DNA of 64,000 bases from Hymenobacter telluris. GTDB lineage: Bacteria; Bacteroidota; Bacteroidia; Cytophagales; Hymenobacteraceae. The stretch covers positions 310,001 to 374,000 of the forward strand of contig NZ_JAFLQZ010000002.1 in the NCBI RefSeq assembly GCF_017313265.1, written 5' to 3'. Both the position numbers and the translations under genes were made by a program. Of the stretch, positions 26,906 through 37,300 are shown in pieces; within the stretch, counting starts at the first letter, position 1, and the number at the start of each line of letters is the position of its first letter. Below the pieces are notes generated by a model, which saw only the letters and a program-made list of their open reading frames with translations, was not told the origin of the DNA and did no database searches.

Positions 26906-29389
26906 TTAAAACGGTACAATTACTTTCAAACTCAGGTTGCGCCCCTGGTTGTAAATACCGCGCCGGCCATTGGGAGAAGCCGCATAATACTCGAAATACT
27001 TCAGCCGGTTCAGGTGCGACTGATAGGTGGTGTTCAAGGCGTTATCGAGCTGCACGAAGAGCTGCAACACCTCCCGTTGGTCGGGCCCACCCAGAAAGCC
27101 AGTGCCCGCGCCCATGCCTACCAAAGCATAGCCGGCCGTGCGGGTTTCGGTGTCGTCGACGGCGTAAAAACGATTTTGGGGCGCGTTGTAATCCAGCACG
27201 GCCCGCACGTAGGTGTTGGTTAGGCGGCCCCAGGCTCGTTGGCTGGTCAGGCGCACTTCCGAGCGGGTACGAAGGGGCGGAATAAAGGGCAGATATTTGG
27301 CCGCCGCGCCGTTCGTTTCCAGCAGGCTCACTTCTTTGTTGAGGCCCGTTACGGTGGCTAGGCTGTTGTTGAACGCCAGAGCAGGTAGGGTTTTGGGGTG
27401 CAGATTCACGGTTACCTCGGCCCCGTAGAGCCGCGCCCGGCCCTGTTGGTACTGGTAGGTGGCATTGCCGGGCACTACCACTACCGGCTGCCCGTTGGCA
27501 TCGTTGAGGCGGGCCTGGTAGATGTAGTTGTTGATGGCGTTGTTGAACACGCTCACGCCAACTTCGGCATCGGGCAGGTAGGCACTCAGGCCCACATCCT
27601 GCTGCAAGCTGAACTCCGGCTGAAAGCTGCGGTTGCCCAGGTACACGATGTGCGCGCCGGGGTCGAGGCCGTTGGAACCCACTTCCGTGATGTTGGGCGC
27701 CCGGTAGCCCCGCGCCACATTGGCCCGCAGCAACATCCGCTCCGACAGATTATACGTGGCCCCCACACTGGCCGATACACCTTGGTAACGGGTGCGAAAC
27801 GCCGCAAACTGCGGTGCGCCGCCGTTGGCTTCGGTAGCACTCAGCTGCCGGTCGAAACCCGTCGTGGAATCGGCGCCCACGTAGAAATCAGCCCATTGCA
27901 AAAGCCGCGTATCGTAGCGGACACCGCCGCTCAGGTCGAGCTTGCCGAAGGTTTTTTTGGCGTACACGTAGCCACCCACGTCGGTGAGGGAATAGTCGGG
28001 AATGGGGAAGTCGGTGGCGGCGCGGTTGTGGTTGGTTTGGTGCATGCCGTTCAACCCGAACGTGGTTTCCAGCCCCAGCCAGGTGGGCGCGGCGTAACGC
28101 AAATCGTAGGTATAGGTGTTCAGCGCCACGGCCAGGCCGGCCTGCGCGGGCGCAGTAGGGTGGTTGTACTCGCGGCGCACATTCTGCTGCACGCCCAGCA
28201 GCGCCTGCACCTCGCCGCTGCCCAGCTTCAAGCGGCTGCGGCTCAGCAAGCGGTAGTGCTGAATGCGCTGGTGCAGCGCATTGATGCGGTAGGTACTCAG
28301 GTCGGCGGTGGGTACCAGCGGGCGGTGCTTGATGTCGTCCTGGGGGCCTTCGGCAATTTGCCGCGTGAACTGGCGGCTCAGGGAGTCGCGGCTGCCGTCG
28401 GGTATTTCCTGGCGGTTGTCGTAGAGCGTGGCCGTGAGGTGGGTGGCGCCCCCCTGCTTTTCCACGCCCGCCATGGCCGTAAGGTTCAGCTCCTGGAAAG
28501 CCGTGCCGTACACGCGGCCTTCCAGGGCGTTTTGGTAGGCCTGCGCCAGCCGGTAGGAGCCCCGCGCCGCGTACTGCCAGCCGCGCTGGTTGTAGTGCAG
28601 CCCCACCGAATTGCCAAGCAGGCGGTTGTTGGTTTGGTACTCACTCAGCACGTCGCCCTGAAGCTGGCCGGCCGGACCGTTGGGCAGCCGCGGCAGCATA
28701 TTAATCACGCCAGCCACGGCATCGGAACCGTAAATCAAGCTGGCCGGCCCCTTCACCACTTCAATTCGCTCGATGTCGTATTGGTCGATTTCGATGCCGT
28801 GCTCGTCGCCCCATTGCTGGCCTTCCTGCCGTAGCCCATTATATAAAGTGAGCACCCGGTTGTAGCCCAGGCCCCGAATAAACGGTTTGGAGATGTTAGG
28901 GCCGGTGGTAACGGCGCTCAGGCCCGGCACGCCCTTCACGGCGGCATCAATCAGGTTGCCGTTGCTGTTCAAATTCACTTCGCGCTTACTCAGCACCACA
29001 ATGGGTACGGGGCTTTTGCGAATTTCGGTGGCCCGGCTCACGCCCGTTACCACCACATCGGCCAGGCTGGTAGGCACGGCCGTAAGCTGCGCGTTAAGCT
29101 CCAAGGTTTGGCCCGCCGCCAAGGTTATCTGCCGCTTCTGTAGCTGGTAGCCAAGGCTGGTAAACGCAACCGTGTGGCTGCCCGCTGGTACCCCTTGCAG
29201 CTCGTAGCGCCCCTGCGCATCGGTGGAGGCACCAAACGTAGTGCCGGGGAGCGTAACGGTGGCCAGCTCCAGTGGCTGGGTGCCGGCTTTCAGCTGCCCC
29301 CGAATGGTGCCGGTTGTGGGCTGAGCAGCTGCTATTGCGCTGACACACAGTAAAAGCAGAAACACACTGAGAAAGTAGGAGAGCTTCAT
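26906..29389 (-). CDS. TonB-dependent receptor, probably for metal uptake
   Basis: The 827-residue outer-membrane receptor has a signal peptide (1-22), a carboxypeptidase-regulatory-like domain (about 25-110: TGTIRGQLKAGTQPLELATV, GRYELQGVPAGSHTVAFTSL), a plug domain (about 118-240: VVVTGVSRATEIRKSP, IERIEVVKGPASLIYG) and a barrel that ends LSLKVIVPF. It lacks the SusC hallmark and no SusD is adjacent. Upstream at 29437-29452 lies a palindrome nearly identical to one before mntH, so metal-dependent repression and a manganese or iron ligand are inferred. The exact substrate is unknown. Confidence 0.88.
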   Translation of the reverse strand: MKLSYFLSVFLLLLCVSAIAAAQPTTGTIRGQLKAGTQPLELATVTLPGTTFGASTDAQGRYELQGVPAGSHTVAFTSLGYQLQKRQITLAAGQTLELNAQLTAVPTSLADVVVTGVSRATEIRKSPVPIVVLSKREVNLNSNGNLIDAAVKGVPGLSAVTTGPNISKPFIRGLGYNRVLTLYNGLRQEGQQWGDEHGIEIDQYDIERIEVVKGPASLIYGSDAVAGVINMLPRLPNGPAGQLQGDVLSEYQTNNRLLGNSVGLHYNQRGWQYAARGSYRLAQAYQNALEGRVYGTAFQELNLTAMAGVEKQGGATHLTATLYDNRQEIPDGSRDSLSRQFTRQIAEGPQDDIKHRPLVPTADLSTYRINALHQRIQHYRLLSRSRLKLGSGEVQALLGVQQNVRREYNHPTAPAQAGLAVALNTYTYDLRYAAPTWLGLETTFGLNGMHQTNHNRAATDFPIPDYSLTDVGGYVYAKKTFGKLDLSGGVRYDTRLLQWADFYVGADSTTGFDRQLSATEANGGAPQFAAFRTRYQGVSASVGATYNLSERMLLRANVARGYRAPNITEVGSNGLDPGAHIVYLGNRSFQPEFSLQQDVGLSAYLPDAEVGVSVFNNAINNYIYQARLNDANGQPVVVVPGNATYQYQQGRARLYGAEVTVNLHPKTLPALAFNNSLATVTGLNKEVSLLETNGAAAKYLPFIPPLRTRSEVRLTSQRAWGRLTNTYVRAVLDYNAPQNRFYAVDDTETRTAGYALVGMGAGTGFLGGPDQREVLQLFVQLDNALNTTYQSHLNRLKYFEYYAASPNGRRGIYNQGRNLSLKVIVPF

Positions 29390-29436
29390 ATTCTACAGTC
29401 GAACAACGGGTGAGTTTAATGCTGCTTAAAAATATT

Positions 29437-29452
29437 TTTAGACAAGCCTAAA
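29437..29452. promoter_or_regulatory. DtxR/MntR-like operator before the TonB-dependent receptor
   Basis: TTTAGACAAGCCTAAA is a 16-base near-palindrome, 48 bases upstream of the receptor ATG. Its reverse complement differs at one position from the site before mntH (30901-30916). The TTTAGG...CCTAAA pattern is like known DtxR/MntR family operators. Confidence 0.6.
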
Positions 29453-29504
29453 AACGAAGTCAAAAAAAGGTACAGCCACGTAGAAGCAGCTGCACCGCAA
29501 CAGG

Positions 29505-30866
29505 TTAGCCGAAGAAGGTTTCGAACAGCAGGTACACGTTCAGCACGATGATGATGCCGGACACCAGCCAGGCTATGGCCTGCACCCAGGGCCGATTGAC
29601 AAACACGCCCATCTTGTCTTTGCTGCCCGTAAACAGCACCAACGGTACCACGGCAAAGCTCAACTGGAAGCTGAGGATAACCTGGCTGAGTACCAGCAGC
29701 TCACTGGTGCCTTTTTCGCCATACAGCAGCGTTACGATGAGAGCTGGTACCACCGCAATACCGCGCGTAATCAGGCGGCGCAGCCAGGGTTTCAGCTTGA
29801 GGTTCAGGAAGCCTTCCATCACAATCTGGCCGGCCAGCGTGCCCGTCAGGGTCGAGTTCTGGCCCGAAGCCAGCAGCGCTATGGCAAACACCGCACTAGC
29901 CGCCCCGGCCCCCAGCACCGGCGCCAGCAGCTTGTGCGCGTCGCTGATGTCGGCTACGCTGTGCAGGCCGTTGCGGTGGAATGCCGCCGCGGCCGTAACC
30001 AGAATCGCGGCATTCACGAAAAACGCCAGAAACAAGGCCACCGTCGAGTCGATGGTGGCAAACTTGATGGCCATGCGCTTGCCGCTTTCGGTCTGCTCGA
30101 TGGCCCGCGTCTGCACGATGCTGGAGTGCAGATACAGGTTGTGCGGCATGACGGTAGCGCCCAGAATGCCAATGGCAATGTAGAGCATCTTGGGGTTGGT
30201 GACCACCTGCGGCTGCGGCACCAGCCCGCCCACAATGCCAAACCAATCGGGCCTGGAAACAATGATTTCGTAGAGGAAACAGCCGAAAATCACCACCGAC
30301 AGCCCCGCCACAATGCTTTCGATAACCCGGAAGCCCCGGCTTTGGAACAGCAATACCACCAGCACATCCAAGATGGTGAGCACCACACCCCAGGGCAGCG
30401 GCAAACCAAACAACAGATTAAGCGCAATGGCCGAACCGATAACTTCAGCCAGGTCACAGGCGGCAATGGCTATTTCGCACAGAAACCACAGCACCAAGCC
30501 TACCGGCCGGGAGTAATGGTCGCGGCAGGCCTGCGCTAAGTCGCGGCCCGTTACGATGCCCAGCTTGGCAGCCAAATGCTGCAGCAGCATGGCAAACAGG
30601 TTGGAAATCAGAATAACCGATAGCAACGTGTAGCCGAACTGCGCGCCACCGGCAATATCGGTGGCCCAGTTGCCGGGGTCCATGTAGCCCACGGCCACCA
30701 TCAGGCCCGGCCCCCAGAAAGCCAGCAGCTTACGCCAGAACGACGCGTTTTGGGCGGGTACTTTAATACTGCCAAATACCTCGCTCAACGACGGGGCAGT
30801 GCGCGGCCGGCGCCAGCCCGGTTCGGCTGCGGGTACTACAGTAGGAGTTTCAGTAACAAGGGGCAT
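29505..30866 (-). CDS. mntH: Nramp-family divalent metal transporter
   Basis: The 453-residue inner-membrane protein imports Mn2+ or Fe2+ with protons. The DPGN metal motif is at residues 63-66 ([11 protein letters not shown]) and the second conserved motif MPHN occurs in [14 protein letters not shown]. About eleven hydrophobic segments fit the Nramp fold. The N-terminus is 40-odd residues longer than many, rich in Pro and polar residues. The start is ATG at 30866, 34 bases downstream of the operator TTTAGGCGTGTCTAAA. The receptor gene lies 115 bases downstream, with its own copy of the operator, so both look co-regulated. Confidence 0.94.
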   Translation of the reverse strand: MPLVTETPTVVPAAEPGWRRPRTAPSLSEVFGSIKVPAQNASFWRKLLAFWGPGLMVAVGYMDPGNWATDIAGGAQFGYTLLSVILISNLFAMLLQHLAAKLGIVTGRDLAQACRDHYSRPVGLVLWFLCEIAIAACDLAEVIGSAIALNLLFGLPLPWGVVLTILDVLVVLLFQSRGFRVIESIVAGLSVVIFGCFLYEIIVSRPDWFGIVGGLVPQPQVVTNPKMLYIAIGILGATVMPHNLYLHSSIVQTRAIEQTESGKRMAIKFATIDSTVALFLAFFVNAAILVTAAAAFHRNGLHSVADISDAHKLLAPVLGAGAASAVFAIALLASGQNSTLTGTLAGQIVMEGFLNLKLKPWLRRLITRGIAVVPALIVTLLYGEKGTSELLVLSQVILSFQLSFAVVPLVLFTGSKDKMGVFVNRPWVQAIAWLVSGIIIVLNVYLLFETFFG

Positions 30867-30900
30867 AGAATCGGGTACTAACGCAACTAAAGGTACGCTT

Positions 30901-30916
30901 TTTAGGCGTGTCTAAA
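30901..30916. promoter_or_regulatory. DtxR/MntR-like operator before mntH
   Basis: TTTAGGCGTGTCTAAA is a near-perfect palindrome in the -33 region of a plausible promoter (a TACCTTTA -7-like box lies at 30895-30888 on the minus strand). It matches the site before the receptor at 15 of 16 positions. Confidence 0.65.
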
Positions 30917-31037
30917 TTAATTTTTAAAGTGGTATAAATACTGCTTACCCCGAGGATTTGTTTCCGGAATCTGAAAAACACTTCACACCCGCTACCCAAA
31001 TACGGCAGTACCTTGGGAAGGTGCACGCGGGATGCAA

Positions 31038-31072
31038 CAAAAAAAGGGCGCTGCAGCTTGCAGCGCCCTTTT
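31038..31072 (-). terminator. Terminator of the gliding-type surface protein gene
   Basis: Arms 31042-31055 and 31059-31072 pair perfectly over 14 bases with a 3-base loop; on the minus strand a T-run to 31038 follows. Confidence 0.92.
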
Positions 31073-31093
31073 AGTAGCGTGGTTGGGGGAGGA

Positions 31094-33448
31094 CTAGCGA
31101 GCTAGCTCAACCCAGCCTTTGCTGGTTTTACCGTCACGGTTGGTGAGCAGGTAGTAGTACACACCAGCGGGCTGGTCTTTGCCATCCCAGTTGTTCTGGT
31201 AGCTGGCGTACTCCTTCACGAGGCGGCCCCAACGGTTGAAGATCTGGATTTTGCCACCCACTTCTTCGGTTGACAGCACCAGTACGTCATTCTTGTTGTC
31301 GCCGTTCGGCGTGAATACGTTCGGCGTTTCGAAAGGCAGGATTTGCAGCTGCTGCGTGAATTCGCTTGGCGTGCAGTCCGTGCTGCCGGCGCGGTTGTTA
31401 ATGCGCAGCTTGAACTCATAGGTGCCGCCTTCGGGTACGCGCAGGGTCAGTTCACGCGGCGTGAAACGACGCGAGAAAGTTACGATAGGCTCGCCGGTGA
31501 CAGTATTACCATCCTTGTCTTTCACGCGCTGATACGTCCATACGGAAGTAACGGCAGCCGTATCGGTAGGAGTGGCCGGAGTTGGAACCGTGGAGGTATT
31601 GTTGAACGAGAAGATGCGGGGCGGAATGTTGTTGACGTTGGTAATACCCGCCTGCGAGGGGAAACCAGCGCGGCCAGTAGCCACAAACCGAGCCGTGAGG
31701 GCTGGCGCTACGCGTACTAAGATAGAGGTAGTATCTACGCAGGTAGGCTGTGGCGTTGAGCGGAAGTCACGGGCAATAATGCTCACCCGGTAGCGGGTGG
31801 TCTGGGTTGGGCGTACCGTCACGTTTTGCTTGTTCAGGTCGGCAGTAGCCAAGCCATTAGCCGCAACCCACCGGTAATCGTAGCCGGCAGTGGTTGGGAC
31901 AGGGGCTGGAGTACCGATACCCAGCAGCACCGAGTCGGGACGGGTTGGGGTAGCCGTGAGGTTTACAGCAGTGCCGGAGCACACGAAGGTGGCATTGGCC
32001 GCTGCTACTACGCGAGCCGGGTTGCGGCTCTTAACCGAGATAACAATAACACGGCTTTGCTGCCCAATGATGGGGCACCCATTGTCACGAATCTGAACCG
32101 GAATGCGGAAGGTTCCGCCGGCGAAAGCTACGTCAGGCTGAAGGTCGAAAACACCTACGGGGCGCCGGGTACCGTTGCCTACTACACGGAAGGTTCCTAC
32201 GTCAGTTGGCAAATAGGTTGGGTCGTTTGGAGTAGCCGCAACCAGCGCAGGGTAAGTTACCGTCAACAAATCGTTCGGGTCTGGGTCAGTGAAGCGAACC
32301 AAAACGCGGGTGTAGTTGCAGGTAGAAGCCTCAATAAAGGTGGAGTCGGTGGTGTTACGGATGGTTACACCCGAGTTGGTGTTGTTGCCCGTAGCTACTG
32401 GGTTGCCGGGAACTGCATTCGAGCAGTCGATAACTACCACGAAAATGTCGCGGCGGACACTGCCAATCAGGGTGCGTACGTTGTTGATACGGCGATACTC
32501 CGATACTTTACCCGTTACAACGTATTTGTTGTTGGCGCTGTTAACCTGTGGATCGTACAAATATGGCGTGAAAGTGAAGCTGCCAGTACCAGCATTGAAT
32601 TGGAAGTTTGGTACGGCAGTTTTCACAGGGCAAGCTCCCGTGAAGCCAAATGAAGCAATGGGCAGGGTAGGAGAGTACGTACCAGTGCCGCCATTAGGCA
32701 GTACCCCGATACACGGGCTGCCACCATTGGTGGAAGTCAAATCAATGTAAGGGCCAGTAGAACCAATTGGCTTATAAGGAATTGGGTCACCGCAGTTCTG
32801 CAAAGGCTGCTCCAGCGAGTATACCAGTTCATCACCATCCGCATCGGTAGCCGTGAAGTTGAGAGTAGTTTGCTGCTTCCAGCAAACAAACGGAACCGGT
32901 ACGTTCAACAGATCGAACTGAGCCGAGTTGTTGGTAATGGTTTGGGTACCAACCAGGTTGTTGAGGGTCGCCTCGTAATAAATGTTGTTCTGACCCGTCA
33001 GGTTAGCTGTTTCGGGGCGGGCGTTGTCCGTTACGCTAATGCGCCACTCGGCACGGGGAGGCAGGGTTACCTCTGCCTCATAGCGGCCGGTTTCGTAGTT
33101 GGTTGGCAAGCCGCTGCCGCAAGGGTTAGGGCCAGCCGGAGCCGTAGCGCAATAAGGAGAGCCAATGGTAGAGCCGCCCAAGAGGGGAGCTATAATATCG
33201 GCTGGGTCGCCGCTGCCGCTGCTGCAGCCTGCACTCCGAAACTTGAAGGTTGCAGTAGTGTAGAGGTCAGCGCCACCACAGTCGCGGAATACCCGCAGCG
33301 TGAACTTGTACCGGTTGGGTACCCCTGGTACCGCCGTATACGTTATTTGCCCGCCCTGGAAGTGGGAAGCAATAGCGGATTGTAGCCCAACGAGTGACAT
33401 GCACCACGCTGTGACCAGTAGAGAAGTGAAGTGTAAGAGTCTCCGCAT
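31094..33448 (-). CDS. Large surface protein with T9SS type B (gliding-motility) C-terminal domain
   Basis: The 784-residue protein has a signal peptide (about 1-27, ending SAIAS) and several beta-rich segments with many Cys pairs (for example FRSAGCSSGSGD, CATAPAGPNPCGSG). Later there are PKD/Ig-like stretches. The last 85 residues, from TPNVFTPNGDNKNDVLVL through IQIFNRWGRLVKEY to WDGKDQPAGVYYYLL, are the gliding-motility-associated C-terminal domain that directs T9SS export and attachment. This N-terminal plan (HFQGGQITYTAVPG) recurs in Cytophagales adhesin-like proteins. The function is probably surface structure or adhesion. It is transcribed alone. Confidence 0.85.
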   Translation of the reverse strand: MRRLLHFTSLLVTAWCMSLVGLQSAIASHFQGGQITYTAVPGVPNRYKFTLRVFRDCGGADLYTTATFKFRSAGCSSGSGDPADIIAPLLGGSTIGSPYCATAPAGPNPCGSGLPTNYETGRYEAEVTLPPRAEWRISVTDNARPETANLTGQNNIYYEATLNNLVGTQTITNNSAQFDLLNVPVPFVCWKQQTTLNFTATDADGDELVYSLEQPLQNCGDPIPYKPIGSTGPYIDLTSTNGGSPCIGVLPNGGTGTYSPTLPIASFGFTGACPVKTAVPNFQFNAGTGSFTFTPYLYDPQVNSANNKYVVTGKVSEYRRINNVRTLIGSVRRDIFVVVIDCSNAVPGNPVATGNNTNSGVTIRNTTDSTFIEASTCNYTRVLVRFTDPDPNDLLTVTYPALVAATPNDPTYLPTDVGTFRVVGNGTRRPVGVFDLQPDVAFAGGTFRIPVQIRDNGCPIIGQQSRVIVISVKSRNPARVVAAANATFVCSGTAVNLTATPTRPDSVLLGIGTPAPVPTTAGYDYRWVAANGLATADLNKQNVTVRPTQTTRYRVSIIARDFRSTPQPTCVDTTSILVRVAPALTARFVATGRAGFPSQAGITNVNNIPPRIFSFNNTSTVPTPATPTDTAAVTSVWTYQRVKDKDGNTVTGEPIVTFSRRFTPRELTLRVPEGGTYEFKLRINNRAGSTDCTPSEFTQQLQILPFETPNVFTPNGDNKNDVLVLSTEEVGGKIQIFNRWGRLVKEYASYQNNWDGKDQPAGVYYYLLTNRDGKTSKGWVELAR

Positions 33449-34323
33449 GAGAAGAGGAATGGATGAGGAAAAAAGAAAAAGCAGGGTGGTGGGAAAACGT
33501 AGCGGTAATATAAAAACAAATTCTCCTAATGACCATACTAAATAGTCGATTAGGTAAATTTTCAGTCAACAAGAACCATGCCCTTTGAACTTTATCTATG
33601 TAAAATAGGTTGATTTTGCTTCAATTTTATAAATAAATATAATTATATCATACATTTTGTACTATTTTATAAGTGGTTTTCAGCGTTAGTAAGATGTTGA
33701 GAAGCAGTTGAAGAAGGTGCTAAGAAGTTCTAAAATAAGTTGGATTTATGCTGAATATTCGCTTTAGCCCAACTCACTCATTGAGCACTGCTGCATCATA
33801 TTTCAAGAATCAGTATGAAAATTCCGCAAACGAAAAGCCAGTGCTACCGCGCCTAGCAGCCTGCTGCCCCGCAGCAGGGGAGTTAAGCATGTACTTGAGT
33901 ATGGTGGCCACTCAGAATAAGTACACCTTATATATGCATAGTGCAGGCACAGATAATGAAGGAGCATCATTTGTCTGCATTTGCCAGCATTTCGGCTCTT
34001 ACTGATAGCAAGGAGTACGCTTCAATAAAGCATGATACATATAAGGAATTGATAGAAAAATAGCGTCAGCAATATGCTTTGACGAATCTTTTATATTTAT
34101 TAGATGCCGTTTACCACCTCCACCTCCCTGCTCTGCGGCAATACGTTGGCTTCATGCTTGCGAAAAGCCATGCTTGCCGTACCGCTAAAGTTCTGTTGCT
34201 GGCCTGCTTGCTATCTGTTTGAGTTAAACCGTAGCAATGCAGGTGGTGCCTACTTCAGGGAAGTGGTGAACACGCGCACACCCAGTACATAGTTTTCTCT
34301 TCACCCACAAACCCCTTAACTGT
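33449..34323. other. AT-rich intergenic region
   Basis: These 875 bases lie between two divergent surface-protein genes. They are clearly AT-richer than the surroundings, especially 33480-34100. Two short frames (33748-34005 and 34104-34292) open here, but neither resembles a known protein or has supportive composition. I see no promoter meeting the consensus and no long repeat. Confidence 0.6.
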
Positions 34324-37300
34324 ATGGCATCACGCTTACACGCAATTAGTAGACAATGGCGACTTTGGCGCACTGCGCTGGTTGCCACGCTGGGAATAGG
34401 CCTAGCAACAGCTTCTGCGCAGGCGCAGGACGTCAATACCTACACGCTGACTTCTTCAGCGGGCACGTACACACCGGTTACGGGTGGCACTGCATTGCCA
34501 GACATGCTGGCCGATACCTATATTACTCCCACCGCTATTCCGTTGGGTTTCACGTTTGTATTCGATGGCACTCCCTACACTCAGGTGAAGGCGTCGTCGG
34601 ATGGTTTCCTGAGCTTTAATCCGGCGGCTACCAGTGGCTTCTCCACTTTAGCAGGAGCCTCGGCCAGCAACCGCCCATTGGTAGCTCCGCTTGGTGATGA
34701 CCTGGATGGCCGCCCTACCGGTGCTACAGCTCTGGCTTCGTACCAAACAACGGGTACTGCGCCTAACCGGGTGTTCACGTTTGAATGGCAAAACTGGGAA
34801 TGGCGCTGGAACGCCAACGTAGCCGTTATTTCCTTTCAGGCCAAGCTCTATGAAGGTACCAACCGCGTAGAGTTTGTGTACCGCCAAGAAGCCGGTGCCA
34901 CCAATGCTACGGCTACGCTGGGGGCTTCTATCGGCTTGGCTGGTGTAGGTACCGGTGCCGGGTCATACCTCTCGCTAAGCGACGCCAGCGCTACACCTAC
35001 GGCCAGCTCGACCACCGAGAATACCAACATCAACACTAAGCCGGCAACGGGGCAAGTGTATGCCTTCCTGCCCGGCCCAACACCTTCCTGCCCGGCCCCA
35101 CGCAACCTAGCAGTTAGCCTGGTTACGTCCACTACTGCTCCCGTTAGCTGGACCAGCGTAAGCACCGGCAACACCTACACGGTAGAATATGGCCCAACTG
35201 GCTTCACGCCCGGCTCAGCGGCCGGTACGCGCGTACCCAACATCACCGGCACCAGTTACACTATTACTGGTCTGACGCCCTCAACCCCTTATCAGGTATA
35301 CGTAACGCAGAATTGCGGTACGGCCAATGGTAACAGCACCCAGACGGGGCCCGTAGCATTTACTACGCTGGCCTTGCCACCTACCAACGATGACTGTGCC
35401 AATGCGGTACTATTGACCACTGGTGCCACCTGTACTACTACGAGTGGTACGGTGCTGGCCGCTACTCAGTCGTTGGCGGCTAGCACCTGCGGCACCAGCA
35501 CTTCGCCTACCACCGCTGCCGACGTATGGTATCGGTTTGTAGCTACGGGTACTTCTCAGGTGATAACGGCTACGGCCAGCTTCACTCCCGTACTCGAGGT
35601 GCGTTCGGGTACCTGCGCCACATCGGCCAGTATCTCGTGCGTGGCTGGTACCCGCCTTGCTGTAGCTGGTCTGACCGTGGGCAGCACCTACTTCGTGCGG
35701 GTATATCCTAGCTCCAACACGGCGCCTACCACGCCTACTTTCACGATATGCGTAGTTGATGCGCCGAACGCCCCCGCCAACGACGACTGCACCACGGCTA
35801 CCGCGCTGCCAGCCTTGGCCCTGACCGGTGGCTGCAACAACGTAACCGGCACCAACGTGGGGGCTACCAGTACCCAAAACGCGCCGGCACCTGGCTGCGC
35901 CAGCTACAATGGCAGCGACGTATGGTATTCATTCACGGTGCCTGCCAACGGCTCAATTACGGTGCAAACCGACTCGGTTGGCGGCAGCGCCATTACCGAT
36001 ACCGGCCTGGCTTTGTACTCGGGTACGTGCGGCAACCTGACTTTGATTACCTGCGACGACGACAGCAGCCCGAACGGCAACTTCTCGTCTATCACGCTGA
36101 CGGGCCGTACGGCTGGCGAAGTATTGTATGCCCGGGTGTGGGAATTTGGCGGCGACGCCTTCGGTCGTTTCAAGATCTGCGCTTCTTACAATCCGCCGGC
36201 TGCCAACGATGATTGTGCCAACTCGGTATTGCTGACGACGGGTGCCACCTGTACCGCTACAAACGGTACGCTGCTAGGCGCTACCCAGTCGTTGCCAGCC
36301 AGCACCTGCGGCACCAGCACCTCGCCTACCTCGGCCACCGATGTATGGTTCCGCTTTGTGGCTACGGCTTCGGGGCAAACTATTTCGGTGAACAGCTCTT
36401 TCACTCCCGTAATTGAATTGCGCTCGGGTACTTGCGCCTCTTCAGCTAGCGTATCGTGCGTGGCTGGTACGCAACTAGCCGTATCGGGCCTGACGGTGGG
36501 TACTACCTATTTTGTGCGGGTGTACAATAGCACCAACACGGCTCCTACTACGCCTACGTTCACTATCTGCGTAACCAACCCACCAGCTAACGACGACTGT
36601 GCCAACTCGGTGCTACTGACTTCGGGTGCTACCTGCACGCCTACCAACGGCACTATTCTGGGCGCTACCCAGTCGTTGCCGGCTGGCACTTGCGGCACGG
36701 GTACGCCGCCTACCACCGCCGGCGACGTATGGTACCGTTTCGTAGCTACGGCTTCGGGCCAGATCATTCAAACCACGGCCTCTTTTACCACTGCTATTGA
36801 AGTGCGCTCAGGCACCTGCGCTACTTCGGCCAGTGTGGCTTGCGGCACCGGTACGCGGTTGGCTGTATCGGGCCTGACAGTAGGCTCCACTTATTTTGTG
36901 CGCATCTACAACAGCAGCAACTTTGCCCCTACCACGTCTACGTTCACGGTGTGCGTAAGCAATGCACCCAACGCGCCGACCAATGATGATTGCGTAACGG
37001 CTACCGCGCTGCCAACCCTGGTGGCGGGTGCCGGCTGCAACTACGTAACGGCTACCAACGTGGGGGCTACTGATACCCAGAACGTACCGGCTCCGGGCTG
37101 CGCCAGCTACAACGGCGGCGACGTATGGTACTCGTTTGTAGTACCTGCTGGCGGCGGTGGTATCATCACGGTGCAAACCGACTCGATTAGCGGCAGCCCC
37201 GTTACCGATACGGGCCTGGCTCTGTACTCGGGTACGTGCGGCAACCTGACCTTGCTCAGCTGCGACGACGACAGCAGCCCGAATGGCCTGTACTCCTTGC

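Noticed and set aside
27398..28834. A 478-codon plus-strand frame opposite the TonB-dependent receptor
   Set aside because: Antisense shadow of a complete receptor gene; no domain.
33748..34005. An 85-codon frame in the AT-rich gap
   Set aside because: No family resemblance and poor composition; no promoter or partner gene supports it.
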